Shown one piece after another: positions 49,849 to 59,180 of a stretch of 64,000 nt of DNA. Location: assembly GCF_000423505.1 (NCBI RefSeq), contig NZ_AUIC01000004.1:248001-312000 (forward strand). Direction: 5' to 3'. Under the pieces are notes generated by a model that saw only the letters and a program-made list of their open reading frames with translations, was not told where the DNA came from and made no database searches. Within the stretch, counting starts at the first letter, position 1, and every line of letters begins with the position of its first letter. Both the position numbers and the translations under genes were made by a program. Source of the DNA: Pseudoclavibacter soli DSM 23366. GTDB lineage: Bacteria > Actinomycetota > Actinomycetes > Actinomycetales > Microbacteriaceae.

Positions 49849-49854
49849 AGTGTA
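49849..49854 (-). promoter_or_regulatory. -10 box, leaderless start of recG
   Basis: TACACT six bases before the recG ATG; the spacer GGAGCC is too close to act as a normal ribosome site. Confidence 0.5.
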
Positions 49855-49920
49855 CGAGCCGACACCGACATCCCGTCTGCCGTCACCCGCTGACCCTGCG
49901 CACAGTGCGAGACTGGAGGC

Positions 49921-50496
49921 ATGACCCGACTGATCGCCGGCGACGCCGGAGGCCTCACGCTGCACACACCTGACTCGCGCACTCGACCAACCACCGGGCG
50001 CACCAGAGAGGCGTTGTTCTCACGCCTCGACGCCCGACTCGACTTCACCGATCTGCGTGTACTCGACCTGTTCGCAGGTTCCGCCGCTCTCGGGCTCGAG
50101 GCGATCTCGCGCGGTGCCGAGCAGCTGGTGGCGGTCGAGAAGGGCCGCACCGCCGCATCCATCGCCGCACGCAATGCCCGGGAGGTCGCCCGCGCCATGC
50201 CTCACCGCACCGTCCACATTGACGTCGTGCCTCAACGGGTCGAGACCTGGCTTGCCCAAGCACCGCGCGACCACTTCGACCTGGTGTTCATCGACCCGCC
50301 ATATGATCTCGACAACGCCGCACTGACACAGGTGCTCGTCGACCTGCTGCCCGCCCTGGCCACAGCAGCCGACGTGGTGATCGAGCGCTCGATGCGCAGT
50401 GGCACGTTTGCCTGGCCCGATGGCTACCGCGAAGTGGCCGCACGCCGCTACGGCGAGACGATGCTGTGGTTCGCTGAAGGTAGGCTTGAGGCATGA
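49921..50496 (+). CDS. rsmD: 16S rRNA (guanine-N2-G966)-methyltransferase RsmD
   Basis: Methylates G966 of 16S rRNA using S-adenosylmethionine. The 191 residues include the N-terminal LIAGDAGG and TRPTTGRTREALFSRLD, the SAM-binding VLDLFAGSAALGLEAISRGA, and the catalytic FIDPPYDL motif. TGGAGG precedes the ATG. It overlaps the next gene by ATGA. Confidence 0.95.
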   Translation: MTRLIAGDAGGLTLHTPDSRTRPTTGRTREALFSRLDARLDFTDLRVLDLFAGSAALGLEAISRGAEQLVAVEKGRTAASIAARNAREVARAMPHRTVHIDVVPQRVETWLAQAPRDHFDLVFIDPPYDLDNAALTQVLVDLLPALATAADVVIERSMRSGTFAWPDGYREVAARRYGETMLWFAEGRLEA

Positions 50497-51014
50497 GTCT
50501 GTCGTACCCCGATGAGTCGTCTGCTGCGGTCTGCGATCGCCCGGTTCACGCCCTCCGCACCCGTCGACTTCGATCAGCGGCACTGACCGCCCTGCTGGTC
50601 GGGCTCACGGCTCCGCTGCTCTCGGGCTGCTCGGGCACCGTGTCGATGACCGCTGCTCCCGACGCCGACGACCCCGCCTGCGCAGAGATCACCGTGCGCC
50701 TGCCCGAAACGCTCTCAGAGCTGCCCAAGCGCAAGACCAATGCCCAGGCCACCGGGGCATGGGGTGACCCTGCTGCTGTGGTGCTGCGCTGCGGTGTGCG
50801 GGTGCCCGAGGTGTCTGACAGCACCTGCGTGACCGTCGGCGACATCGACTGGCTGGTCGACGACACTGACGCCCCGACCTATCGCTTCACCACCTACGGC
50901 CGCACGCCTGCCACTGAGGTGCTCATCAACTCTGAGTCGGCCTCGGGCAACGCCGCGTTGGCAGAGCTGGCCAACATCGTCGCACGAATCCCCGCCGACA
51001 AGCGCTGCCAGTGA
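50493..51014 (+). CDS. DUF3515 family lipoprotein
   Basis: A 173-residue exported protein of unknown function found across actinobacteria beside ddl. It has a basic N terminus, a hydrophobic segment (about 29-43) and a lipobox LLSGC. The mature part has paired cysteines (ACAEITV, LRCGV, STCVTV, KRCQ), probably disulfides, and WLVDD. It is coupled to rsmD by a four-base overlap and convergent with ddl, 27 bases away. Confidence 0.9.
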   Translation: MSLSYPDESSAAVCDRPVHALRTRRLRSAALTALLVGLTAPLLSGCSGTVSMTAAPDADDPACAEITVRLPETLSELPKRKTNAQATGAWGDPAAVVLRCGVRVPEVSDSTCVTVGDIDWLVDDTDAPTYRFTTYGRTPATEVLINSESASGNAALAELANIVARIPADKRCQ

Positions 51015-51041
51015 CGCTTCGCGGTGACGGCGTGCGACGGT

Positions 51042-52136
51042 TCAGCCGCGCGCGGCGGTCGCTTGCTCGAGCAGGTCGGTGATCAGGTCGCGGTAGCCCA
51101 CCCCCGAAGCCTCCCACAGCATGGGAAACATCGAGATCGGCGTGAAACCCGGAATGGTATTCACCTCGTTGACCACCACCCCGTCGGCGGTCAGAAACAC
51201 GTCGACCCGAGCCAGCCCACGGCAGTCGAGCGCTTCGAAGGCCGCTTTGGCCACTCGCCGCAGCTCAACCAGCTCGGTGTCGGTAACCTGCGCCGGGCAC
51301 ACGGTGTGTGCCGGGCTGTCGGGGAGGTACTTGGCGTCGAAATCATAGAAGCCATCACCGTCGACCACGATCTCGCCGGCGACCTGCGACACGCGGGTGC
51401 CCGAGCCGTCTCGTGAGCCGAGCACGGCCAGCTCAATCTCGCGACCGACGAGGCCTGCCTCGACCAGCGCTTTGTCGTCTTCGGCAAAGGCCACGTCGAA
51501 CGCCTGCGCGAGCTCGGCGGCGTCGGTCACTTTCGATACCCCCACGCTCGATCCCGCGCGGGCGGGTTTCACAAACACTGGATGCCCGAGTGCGGCGATG
51601 CGCTCGCGCACCTCGTCTGGCGCGCTGCGCCACTGCTCAAGGGTGACTGTCTGATAGCGGCCCACCTCAAGCCCCGCGGCTTGCAGCACGATCTTGGTGT
51701 ACTGCTTGTCGGTGCCCACTGCCGAGGCCAGCACGCCGGAGCCCACATAAGGAATGTCAGCCAGTTCGAACAGCCCCTGCACTGTACCGTCTTCGCCGTA
51801 TGGGCCGTGCAGCAGCGGCAGCACGACGTCGATGACCGCGAGATCGCGCAGCGCGCCGTCGCCATTCGTCGCCCGGAGGGTGCGGTCACCAACCTCGCTC
51901 GGCCAGATGACCTCAGTGTCGCTGTCGGCGAGCTCGGGCAGCCGGCCGTCGCTCAGTGTGAACTGTGCAGCATCGTCTGGCTGGGCCACGAATCGACCGT
52001 TCGCCGTAATACCGATCGGCACCACCTCATAGCGGTCGCGGTCGATGGCGGCCAGCACTCCCCCGGCTGTCGCAACACTGATGGCGTGTTCGCTTGAGCG
52101 ACCGCCGAAGACCACAGCCACGACTTGCTTCGACAT
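51042..52136 (-). CDS. ddl: D-alanine--D-alanine ligase
   Basis: Makes the D-Ala-D-Ala dipeptide for peptidoglycan. The 364 residues include FGGRSSEHAISV, HGPYGEDGTVQGL, the ATP-grasp KPARAGSSVGVSKV, and the C-terminal NEVNTIPGFTPISMFP. The ATG at 52136 has a GAGGAG ribosome site; an ATG at 52151 overlaps the gpsA stop as ATGA but has no ribosome site. Confidence 0.96.
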   Translation of the reverse strand: MSKQVVAVVFGGRSSEHAISVATAGGVLAAIDRDRYEVVPIGITANGRFVAQPDDAAQFTLSDGRLPELADSDTEVIWPSEVGDRTLRATNGDGALRDLAVIDVVLPLLHGPYGEDGTVQGLFELADIPYVGSGVLASAVGTDKQYTKIVLQAAGLEVGRYQTVTLEQWRSAPDEVRERIAALGHPVFVKPARAGSSVGVSKVTDAAELAQAFDVAFAEDDKALVEAGLVGREIELAVLGSRDGSGTRVSQVAGEIVVDGDGFYDFDAKYLPDSPAHTVCPAQVTDTELVELRRVAKAAFEALDCRGLARVDVFLTADGVVVNEVNTIPGFTPISMFPMLWEASGVGYRDLITDLLEQATAARG

Positions 52137-52147
52137 CTGAGTACTCC

Positions 52148-53161
52148 TCATCGGTAGCGAGGTGCGCCGGGTGCGACCTCATCATTGCGCGGGGTGATAT
52201 GCGGGGTCAGATCGGCCGGGCGCAGGCTCCCGTCAAGAACGTTTGACACTTGGGTCACGATGGGCATGTCGACCCCGTGCTCAAAAGCCAGGTCGAGCAC
52301 CGGTCGAACTGAGCTGAGACCTTCAGCGGTCTGCTCCATACGCTCGACGACCTCGGTCAGTGGGTGCCCTTCGCCGAGCAGCCGACCGGCGGTGTGGTTA
52401 CGCGACAGTGGTGACTCACAGGTGGCGATCAGATCGCCCAAGCCGGCCAGACCCATGAGGGTCTCGGGCTGACCACCGAGTGCCACCGCGAATCGTGAAA
52501 TCTCATCAAGACCGCGGGTGATGATCGAAGCTTTGGTGTTCTCGCCGTAACCTGCTCCAGTCACGATGCCGACGGCCACCGCGATCAGGTTTTTGAGCAC
52601 GCCACCGTACTCGGTACCCACCACGTCGTTATTGGCGAACCCTGAGAAGTATCGGTTGGTCACCAGCTGGGCGACCTGTTCGGCCACGACTGGGTCGCTG
52701 GAGGCGACCGCCGCCGCCGCGGGCTGCTCCAGCGCAATCTCATGAGCGATGTTTGGGCCAGAGAGCACCGCGAGCGCATCCGCATCCCAATCAATCTCAC
52801 TGATGATCACTTGACTCATGCGCAGCATACTGCCCCGCTCAAGCCCTTTGATCAGGCTGACCAGCACGGTTTCTGGTTGCAGGTACCGGGCAAGTCTGGC
52901 CACCGTCGCGCGCAGATGCTGTGACGGCACAGAGAGAAACACGTGTGAGGCCCCCGCCAGCTGCGCCTCATCGGTGCTGGCAGTCAGTCGCGCGGGCAGC
53001 TCGATGTCGGGCAGATACTGTGCATTGACGTGCGTCCCGTTGATCTGCTGGGCCACCTCGGCACGCCGGGCAAGCAGCGTGACGTCATTGCCGGCATCAG
53101 CCAGCACTTTTGCGAACGTAGTGCCCCAGTTTCCGGCACCGACCACGACTGTGCGCGTCAC
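52148..53161 (-). CDS. gpsA: Glycerol-3-phosphate dehydrogenase [NAD(P)+]
   Basis: Reduces dihydroxyacetone phosphate to glycerol 3-phosphate for phospholipids. The 337 residues have the dinucleotide motif VVGAGNWGTTFAKVLA, the SGPNIAHEIA segment, the catalytic Lys region GGVLKNLIAVAVG and ENTKASIITRGL. Its start overlaps plsC by ATGA; the next enzyme for its product is that acyltransferase. Confidence 0.96.
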   Translation of the reverse strand: MTRTVVVGAGNWGTTFAKVLADAGNDVTLLARRAEVAQQINGTHVNAQYLPDIELPARLTASTDEAQLAGASHVFLSVPSQHLRATVARLARYLQPETVLVSLIKGLERGSMLRMSQVIISEIDWDADALAVLSGPNIAHEIALEQPAAAAVASSDPVVAEQVAQLVTNRYFSGFANNDVVGTEYGGVLKNLIAVAVGIVTGAGYGENTKASIITRGLDEISRFAVALGGQPETLMGLAGLGDLIATCESPLSRNHTAGRLLGEGHPLTEVVERMEQTAEGLSSVRPVLDLAFEHGVDMPIVTQVSNVLDGSLRPADLTPHITPRNDEVAPGAPRYR

Positions 53162-53886
53162 TGAGCCCCCTGTGTCGCGTCGGTGGAGGTCTCGGGCTTC
53201 GGGCCGCGCAGCGTCTCGAGCTGAGTCGTGATGGCCGACATCACCTCGTTGGTGGCGGTCTGGATGTCAGCAGCATCGTGCAGCCCCGTGAAGCGTTCGG
53301 CAGCGATGGGCTCGCCCACCTGCACCGTGAAATGCCGTCGCGGGAAGATGCTGAGCCCCTTGCCATAACGGGGCAGAATCTCTTGTGCGCCCCAGTGCGC
53401 GATCGGCACGATCGGTACCCCAGCCTCGGCAGCCAGGCGCACGGCACCCGACTTGCCTTTCATGGGCCACAGCTCGTCGTCGCGAGTGAGGGTGCCCTCT
53501 GGGTAGATCTGCACGCATTGGCCCTCATCGAGCCAGTGCCGCGCATCGCCCACCGCTGCCCCTCCTCGGCCGCCCCGGTCGACCGGAATCTGACCGGAGG
53601 TGCGCAGCACCCAGCCGACGACCGGGATGGTGAACAGCGACGCCTTCGCCATGAAGTGCGGCATGCGCCCAGTGGCCCAGACAAAGCGAATCAGAAAGAT
53701 GGGGTCGAGCTTGGTGATGTGGTTCGACACCAGGATGTATGGCCCCTTGGGCAGCCGGTCAAGGCCGCGAAACTCACACCGGGCCAGAATTTTGGTCAGC
53801 GGCACGATCAGCAGCGCCACGACATACGCGATGAACGGATACTCGCGGCGCCTCGATCGCCGCAGTTCACGGGTGCGGGCGCTCAC
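53158..53886 (-). CDS. plsC: 1-acyl-sn-glycerol-3-phosphate acyltransferase (PlsC family)
   Basis: Acylates lysophosphatidate to phosphatidate, the CdsA substrate. The 242 residues have one N-terminal hydrophobic segment, the HX4D motif NHITKLD and the FPEGT-type motif [11 protein letters not shown] chose the GTG at 53886, which forms a GTGA overlap with the leuD stop; a TTG at 53916 is the alternative. Neither has a clear ribosome site, consistent with coupling to leuD. Confidence 0.92.
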   Translation of the reverse strand: MSARTRELRRSRRREYPFIAYVVALLIVPLTKILARCEFRGLDRLPKGPYILVSNHITKLDPIFLIRFVWATGRMPHFMAKASLFTIPVVGWVLRTSGQIPVDRGGRGGAAVGDARHWLDEGQCVQIYPEGTLTRDDELWPMKGKSGAVRLAAEAGVPIVPIAHWGAQEILPRYGKGLSIFPRRHFTVQVGEPIAAERFTGLHDAADIQTATNEVMSAITTQLETLRGPKPETSTDATQGAQ

Positions 53887-54482
53887 TGGCGCACCGGCAG
53901 AGTCTTCGGACGCCAAGCTGCACGATGCTGCTCGAACTCGTCGATGGCCGCTTCGTCGCGCAGGGTCAGCGCGATATCGTCAAGCCCTTCGAGCAGCCGC
54001 CAGCGCACGTAGTCGTCGATCTCGAAATCGAAGTGCTCATCGCCGACGGTCACGGTTCGGCTGACCAGATCGACAGTGATCTCGCGCCCGGGCTGTTCGT
54101 CGATCAGCTGCCAGATGCGCTCGATGTCAGGCTCGGCCACCACTGCGGCGAGCAGCCCCTGTTTGCCCGCGTTGCCACGGAAGATATCACCGAAGCGCGG
54201 CGAGAGCACCACCCGAAAGCCGAAGTCGTGAAGCGCCCACACCGCGTGCTCACGCGACGACCCGGTGCCGAAGTCATTACCTGCGACCAGGATGCGCGCA
54301 TCAGCAAAATGCGGGTCGTTGAGTACGAACTCGGGATCTTGCATCCAGCGGTGAAACAGCGCGTCTTCGTAGCCGGTTTTGGTCACGCGTTTGAGATAGA
54401 CGGCCGGCAGAATCTGGTCAGTGTCGACGTTGGAGCGCTTCAGCGGCGCAGCCACCGCGGTCAGCGTGGTGAACTTCTCCAT
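53883..54482 (-). CDS. leuD: 3-isopropylmalate dehydratase small subunit
   Basis: Swivel subunit of isopropylmalate isomerase in leucine synthesis. The 199 residues show [29 protein letters not shown] and the [16 protein letters not shown] region. It starts three bases after leuC and is presumably controlled by the leuC leader. Confidence 0.97.
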   Translation of the reverse strand: MEKFTTLTAVAAPLKRSNVDTDQILPAVYLKRVTKTGYEDALFHRWMQDPEFVLNDPHFADARILVAGNDFGTGSSREHAVWALHDFGFRVVLSPRFGDIFRGNAGKQGLLAAVVAEPDIERIWQLIDEQPGREITVDLVSRTVTVGDEHFDFEIDDYVRWRLLEGLDDIALTLRDEAAIDEFEQHRAAWRPKTLPVRQ

Positions 54483-54485
54483 GTC

Positions 54486-56018
54486 TCAGTGACCTCCTGC
54501 GGTCGTGGCGGTGAAGGCGCTGGCGTGTGCCAGTTCGTCGGCGCTGATGCCCAGATCAGACGGCGATGACAGCGTACCGCGAACGGCGGTCGCTGCGGCG
54601 ACAGCGGGCGACACGAGGTGGGTGCGCCCGCCTTTGCCCTGCCGGCCCTCGAAGTTGCGATTCGACGTGGATGCGCAGCGTTCGCCGGGATGCAGCTGGT
54701 CAGGGTTCATGCCCAAGCACATCGAACAGCCGGCGAACCGCCACTCGGCGCCGAACTCGGTGAACACACGATCGAGCCCCTCGGCCTCGGCCTGCAATCT
54801 CACCTTGGCAGAACCCGGCACGATCATGACACGCACGTCTTCGGCTTTGCGGCGACCGGCCAGAATGGATGCGGCGGTGCGGAGATCTTCGATGCGCCCG
54901 TTGGTGCACGAGCCGATGAACACGGTGTCGACGTGGATGTCACGCAGCGGCGTGCCCGGAGCGAGATCCATGTATTCGAGTGCTCGACGTGCCTCGGCCT
55001 GCTCGTTCTCTTCGACGAACTGCTCGGGATCGGGCACACGTGCGCTGAGCGGCGCCCCCTGCGCGGGTGTTGTGCCCCAAGTGACGAAGGGCTCCAATGC
55101 ATCGGCATCGATGAACACTTCGCGGTCGAACACCGCTCCCTCGTCGGTGGGCAGCGTCTTCCAGTACTCGAGCGCCTCCTGCCAGGCCTCGCCCTGGGGA
55201 GCATGTGCACGACCCTTCACGTAGTCAAAGGTGGTCTGGTCTGGGGCGACCAGACCGGCACGAGCACCGGCCTCAATCGACATGTTGCAGATGGTCATTC
55301 GCCCCTCCATTGAGAGCGCACGAATGGCCGACCCGCGATACTCGAGGATATGCCCCTGCCCGCCGCCAGTGCCGATCTCAGCGATGACGGCAAGGATGAT
55401 GTCTTTGGCGGTGACCCCGGGGCGCAGCGTGCCCTCAACATTGATCGCCATGGTCTTGAACGGTTTCAGTGGCAGAGTCTGCGTGGCCAGCACATGCTCA
55501 ACCTCACTGGTGCCGATGCCCAGGCCGATCGCGCCGAATGCGCCGTGGGTCGAAGTGTGCGAATCACCGCAGACGACGGTGATGCCCGGCATCGTCAGCC
55601 CCAGCTGTGGGCCGACCACGTGCACGATGCCCTGCTGTGCGTCGCCCAGCGAATGCAGTCGAATACCAAACTCTTTGGCATTGGCCCGCAGCGTGTCGAT
55701 CTGCAGCCGACTCACCGGATCGGCGATGGGCCGATCGATGGCGATCGTGGGAGTGTTGTGGTCTTCGGTGGCGATGGTCTGATCAGGGCGGCGCACCGGA
55801 CGGCCAGCCTGGCGCAGACCGTCGAAGGCCTGCGGACTGGTCACCTCATGCAGCAGGTGCAAGTCGATGTAGACCAGATCGGGGGCACCGTTCTCACCTT
55901 TTTTGACGACGTGGGCATCCCAGATCTTCTCGGCGAGTGTGCGCGGTCGCTCAATTTGGTTGCTGGGTGTGGATGTGCTGCTGGTTCGGCTCGCCTCGTC
56001 TGGCGTGCGTGCTGACAT
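54486..56018 (-). CDS. leuC: 3-isopropylmalate dehydratase large subunit
   Basis: Aconitase-family 4Fe-4S enzyme converting 2-isopropylmalate to 3-isopropylmalate with LeuD. The 510 residues contain [15 protein letters not shown] and the cluster cysteines in FIGSCTNGR and [11 protein letters not shown] ~25-residue Ser/Thr-rich N-terminal extension precedes the core. The ATG at 56018 has GGAG five bases upstream. A Leu-codon leader peptide and alternative hairpins precede it. Confidence 0.97.
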   Translation of the reverse strand: MSARTPDEASRTSSTSTPSNQIERPRTLAEKIWDAHVVKKGENGAPDLVYIDLHLLHEVTSPQAFDGLRQAGRPVRRPDQTIATEDHNTPTIAIDRPIADPVSRLQIDTLRANAKEFGIRLHSLGDAQQGIVHVVGPQLGLTMPGITVVCGDSHTSTHGAFGAIGLGIGTSEVEHVLATQTLPLKPFKTMAINVEGTLRPGVTAKDIILAVIAEIGTGGGQGHILEYRGSAIRALSMEGRMTICNMSIEAGARAGLVAPDQTTFDYVKGRAHAPQGEAWQEALEYWKTLPTDEGAVFDREVFIDADALEPFVTWGTTPAQGAPLSARVPDPEQFVEENEQAEARRALEYMDLAPGTPLRDIHVDTVFIGSCTNGRIEDLRTAASILAGRRKAEDVRVMIVPGSAKVRLQAEAEGLDRVFTEFGAEWRFAGCSMCLGMNPDQLHPGERCASTSNRNFEGRQGKGGRTHLVSPAVAAATAVRGTLSSPSDLGISADELAHASAFTATTAGGH

Positions 56019-56046
56019 GAGATCTCCGTATGCTCTCTTCTTCACA

Positions 56047-56096
56047 ACAGACCACGACGACGCTCCGCGACGAGGAGGTCTGTTCAGAGCTCAGAC
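56047..56096 (-). promoter_or_regulatory. Alternative pairing segments of leuC leader
   Basis: The segment ACAGACC (56077-56083) can pair perfectly with GGTCTGT (56047-56053). Its CAGAC core can instead pair with GTCTG at 56092-56096 inside the leader ORF. The two pairings exclude each other, as expected of an attenuator read by ribosome position. No T-run follows, so control may be translational or Rho-dependent. Confidence 0.55.
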
Positions 56097-56134
56097 TCGC
56101 CGCGGCTCGAAAGAAGGAGTCGCACGAACTGCAT
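56084..56134 (-). CDS. Leucine-rich leader peptide of leuCD
   Basis: A 16-codon ORF ([16 protein letters not shown]) between the promoter and leuC, with three consecutive Leu codons (CTC CTT CTT) and a fourth at the end. Its ATG lies seven bases after a TAAAAT box, so it is predicted to be leaderless. Leader peptides rich in the regulated amino acid are the sensors of ribosome-mediated attenuation. Confidence 0.65.
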   Translation of the reverse strand: MQFVRLLLSSRGESEL

Positions 56135-56141
56135 GCGTGCG

Positions 56142-56150
56142 ATTTTATCA
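56142..56150 (-). promoter_or_regulatory. Extended -10 promoter of leuCD leader
   Basis: TGATAAAAT on the minus strand is an extended -10 element (TGn followed by TAAAAT). No -35 match was seen, which an extended -10 can tolerate. It sits just inside the final codons of terC. Confidence 0.6.
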
Positions 56151-57167
56151 GATCTCTCGGGCACCGGGGCGGGAGCGGTGCTCCGGGTCGGCCTTGTCAT
56201 CGGCTCGCACTTTCAGCAGGCTCGCCACCGTCGCCACGCCCATGGAGGCCAGGATCACGATCAGCGAGGTGACCGTGCTGATCTCCGGAGCCCACTCGAT
56301 GTTCTGGCCGCCGTTGATGAAGGGCAGCTCGTTGACATGCATGGCGTGAAACACCAGCTTCACACCAATGAAGCCCAAGATGAAGGCGATGCCGTACTTC
56401 AGATATTCCAACTTCTCGAGCAGGCCGCCGAGCAGGAAGTACAGCTGACGCAGCCCCATCAGTGCGAACACGTTGGTGGCAAAGACCAAGAAGGCGTTCT
56501 GCGTGATGCCGAAGATGGCCGGAATGGAGTCGAACGCGAACAGCAGATCGGTCGTGCCGATGGCGAGGAAGACGATCAACATCGGTGTCCAGTAGCGCTG
56601 CCCGTCAATGGTAGTGCGCAGCTTCGACCCGTCGAACTCGTCAGTCAGGTGCACCCGCCGGCGCAGCAGCCGAATCATCAGGTTGTCGTTCTGGCCTTCA
56701 GAGTCGTCTTCTTTGCCAAAGGCCTGCTTGATCGCGGTGTAAACGAGATAGGCGCCGAACAGGTAAAACACCGCGCTCCAGCGCTCGATGATCTGCGCAC
56801 CCAAGAGAATGAAGATGCCGCGCAGCACGAGAGCCACCACGATGCCCACCATGAGCACCTCTTGTTGGTACTTCTTCGGCACCTGGAACCGAGCCATGAT
56901 GATCACGAACACGAAGAGGTTGTCGATGCTCAGCGAATACTCCGTGAGCCAACCGGTCAGAAACTCACTGCCGTGCTGAGCGTCACCGATCACAAACAGC
57001 GTGCCGGCGAAGATGAGTGCAAGCAGCACGTAGAACCCCACCCACAAGCTCGACTCGCGCATCGACGGCACATGCGGGCGTTTAACGACCAGCAGCAGAT
57101 CGGCGATCAAAATGATCAGCATGATGATGGTGGCGCCGATTTCAAAGGCGACAGGCAATGGCTGCAT
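56148..57167 (-). CDS. TerC family membrane protein, probable Mn2+ exporter
   Basis: Integral membrane protein of the TerC/Alx family, members of which export manganese. The 339 residues have about eight hydrophobic helices, with TerC hallmarks EYSLSIDNLFVFVIIM and IGTTDLLFAFDSIPAIFGI, whose acidic residues are predicted metal ligands, and a cytoplasmic loop rich in Asp/Glu/Arg near the middle. The ATG at 57167 has AGAGGA upstream. A manganese riboswitch occupies nearly all of the leader, supporting a manganese role. Confidence 0.93.
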   Translation of the reverse strand: MQPLPVAFEIGATIIMLIILIADLLLVVKRPHVPSMRESSLWVGFYVLLALIFAGTLFVIGDAQHGSEFLTGWLTEYSLSIDNLFVFVIIMARFQVPKKYQQEVLMVGIVVALVLRGIFILLGAQIIERWSAVFYLFGAYLVYTAIKQAFGKEDDSEGQNDNLMIRLLRRRVHLTDEFDGSKLRTTIDGQRYWTPMLIVFLAIGTTDLLFAFDSIPAIFGITQNAFLVFATNVFALMGLRQLYFLLGGLLEKLEYLKYGIAFILGFIGVKLVFHAMHVNELPFINGGQNIEWAPEISTVTSLIVILASMGVATVASLLKVRADDKADPEHRSRPGAREI

Positions 57168-57190
57168 GCGAAGGTCCTCTCGTGGGTCGG

Positions 57191-57299
57191 ACGAAAGTCT
57201 CTCCCGCGCATGAGCCCGATCAGGCTGCGCCCTCGAGCCGGCTGAGCAAGAGCCCAGCGTACTGACGACTTCGAGGAAGGATGGGATACTCCCCTTCGC
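57191..57299 (-). promoter_or_regulatory. yybP-ykoY manganese riboswitch
   Basis: The minus-strand leader contains AAGGGGAGTA, then AGTCGTCAGTACG, a GCTGGGC/GCTCAGC hairpin followed by CGGC, and a final GACTTTCG. These match the conserved elements and order of the yybP-ykoY (RF00080) aptamer. The closing helix P1 pairs GCGAAGG at the 5' end with CTTTCGT at 57191-57197. The aptamer ends 23 bases before the terC ATG, so control is probably of translation: the GTCC after P1 could pair with GGAC next to the ribosome site. Confidence 0.9.
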
Positions 57300-57307
57300 T
57301 GAGCACC

Positions 57308-57313
57308 AGACTA
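57308..57313 (-). promoter_or_regulatory. -10 box of terC riboswitch transcript
   Basis: TAGTCT lies seven bases before the first base of the aptamer, so transcription should begin right at the 5' end of P1. Confidence 0.5.
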
Positions 57314-57351
57314 ACACGCGCCAGCAGACACGCCCGACTGGCCAATCCACG

Positions 57352-57357
57352 TATACT
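57352..57357 (+). promoter_or_regulatory. -10 box of poxB
   Basis: TATACT is a close match to TATAAT, about 90 bases before the poxB ATG. No convincing -35 was seen. It is divergent from the terC promoter. Confidence 0.45.
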
Positions 57358-57446
57358 TGCCGCCCAAGCGGGTGAGTCCGCCGAAGGAGCCGTCCTCTCC
57401 CCCGAGCACGGAGACGCAGAATGCGTCACCTGATACAGGAGGCAAT

Positions 57447-59171
57447 ATGTCTACCATCGCCCAAACCATTGTGAGCACGCTCAAGGCCAACGGCGTCAAA
57501 CGCGTCTTCGGTGTCGCCGGAGACTCACTGAACGGCTTCACCGACGCGCTCCGGCGCGACGGCGACATTGCCTGGCAGCAGGTGCGTCACGAGGAGTCGG
57601 CCGCATTCGCTGCCAGTGCCGAAGCGGCACTCACCGGAGAGCTGGCCGTCTGCGCCGGCAGCTGCGGCCCCGGTAACCTGCATCTGATCAACGGCCTGTT
57701 CGACGCTCAGCGCTCCCGAGTGCCCGTGCTCTCCATCGCCGCCCACATCCCGAGCCAAGAGATCGGCTCTGGCTACTTTCAAGAGACCCATCCACAAGAC
57801 CTGTTCCGAGAGGCCAGCGTCTACACCGAACTCGTCTCGAGCCCCGATCAGATGCCCCGCCTGCTCGAAATCGCGATCAGGCAGGCGGTTGAGAAGCAGG
57901 GTGTTGCCGTGCTGGTGATCTCCGGTGATGTCGCACTGTCTGACGCTGTCGATGAGCGCATCACGCAGATCACTCGAGCCCAGCCGGTGATCACTCCTTC
58001 AGCGGCCGAGCTGCGCCGCGCCGCGGAGCTGCTCAACGGCGCTGAGAAGGTGACCATTCTCGGCGGAGCTGGCGTGCAGGGCGCCCATGACGAGCTCGTC
58101 GAGCTGGCCGATACGCTTGCTGCGCCGACCGTTCACGCGCTGCGTGGCAAAGAGTTCATTGAGTACGACAACCCGTTCGATGTTGGTATGACCGGCCTGC
58201 TCGGCTTCGCCTCGGGGTATCGTGCCATCGAGGCAGCCGACGTACTGCTCATGCTCGGCACCGACTTTCCGTACCAGCAGTTCTATCCGAAGGATGCGAA
58301 AATCATCCAGGTCGATATTCGTGGTGAGCATTTGGGCCGTCGCACGCCGCTCGACCTCGGTCTGGTGGGCGACGTGGGCGACACCATCCGTGCGCTGCTG
58401 CCCATGCTCAACCGCAAATCCAAGCGCGCTCATCTCGACGACGCCCTCGAGCACTACCGCAAAACCCGACGCAAACTCGACGACCTCGCCACCGAAGACG
58501 GCGACCGCACCCCCGTGCATCCGCAATACGTCGCAAAGGTGGTTGACGAGCTTGCCTCCGACGATGCGGTGTTCATCCCTGACGTCGGCTCACCGGTGGT
58601 TTGGGCGGCACGATACCTCACCATGAATGGGCGGCGACGTCTGATCGGCTCCTTCACTCACGGCAGCATGGCGAACGCCGTGCCACAGGCCATCGGCGCA
58701 CAGGTGGCCTTCCCCGATCGCCAGATCATCACGTTCTCTGGTGACGGCGGCCTGAGCATGCTGCTGGGCGACCTGCTCACGCTGACGCAGTCGAAGCTGC
58801 CCGTGAAAATCATCGTCTTCAACAACTCGTCGCTGAACTTCGTCGAACTCGAGATGAAAGCCGCTGGATTCGTCAACTTCGGCACCGACCTCGAAAACCC
58901 GAACCTGGCAGCCCTCGCCGAAGGCGCTGGTATCTTCGGGCAGCGCGTTGAACGCCCATCACAACTGCGAGCCGCGGTAAAGGCCGCCCTCGATCACGAC
59001 GGACCAGCACTGGTCGAGGTCATCACCGCTCGTCAGGAGCTCAGCATGCCCCCGACGGTCAAGGCCGAACAGGTCAAGGGGTTCGCCCTCTACGCCATTC
59101 GCACCGTGCTCTCGGGCCGCGGCGACGAACTGCTCGACCTGACCCGCACAAACTGGCGGCAGCTGTTCTGA
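57447..59171 (+). CDS. poxB: Pyruvate dehydrogenase (quinone)/pyruvate oxidase PoxB
   Basis: TPP- and FAD-dependent peripheral membrane enzyme oxidising pyruvate to acetate and CO2 with electrons to quinone. The 574 residues start after a perfect AGGAGG. The catalytic Glu (HEESAAFAA, residue 49-50), the central FAD domain, and the TPP motif GDGGLSM through to VFNNSS are present. The C-terminal membrane-binding part is present. acs in this window could convert the acetate to acetyl-CoA. Confidence 0.95.
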   Translation: MSTIAQTIVSTLKANGVKRVFGVAGDSLNGFTDALRRDGDIAWQQVRHEESAAFAASAEAALTGELAVCAGSCGPGNLHLINGLFDAQRSRVPVLSIAAHIPSQEIGSGYFQETHPQDLFREASVYTELVSSPDQMPRLLEIAIRQAVEKQGVAVLVISGDVALSDAVDERITQITRAQPVITPSAAELRRAAELLNGAEKVTILGGAGVQGAHDELVELADTLAAPTVHALRGKEFIEYDNPFDVGMTGLLGFASGYRAIEAADVLLMLGTDFPYQQFYPKDAKIIQVDIRGEHLGRRTPLDLGLVGDVGDTIRALLPMLNRKSKRAHLDDALEHYRKTRRKLDDLATEDGDRTPVHPQYVAKVVDELASDDAVFIPDVGSPVVWAARYLTMNGRRRLIGSFTHGSMANAVPQAIGAQVAFPDRQIITFSGDGGLSMLLGDLLTLTQSKLPVKIIVFNNSSLNFVELEMKAAGFVNFGTDLENPNLAALAEGAGIFGQRVERPSQLRAAVKAALDHDGPALVEVITARQELSMPPTVKAEQVKGFALYAIRTVLSGRGDELLDLTRTNWRQLF

Positions 59172-59180
59172 GTTTATCGG

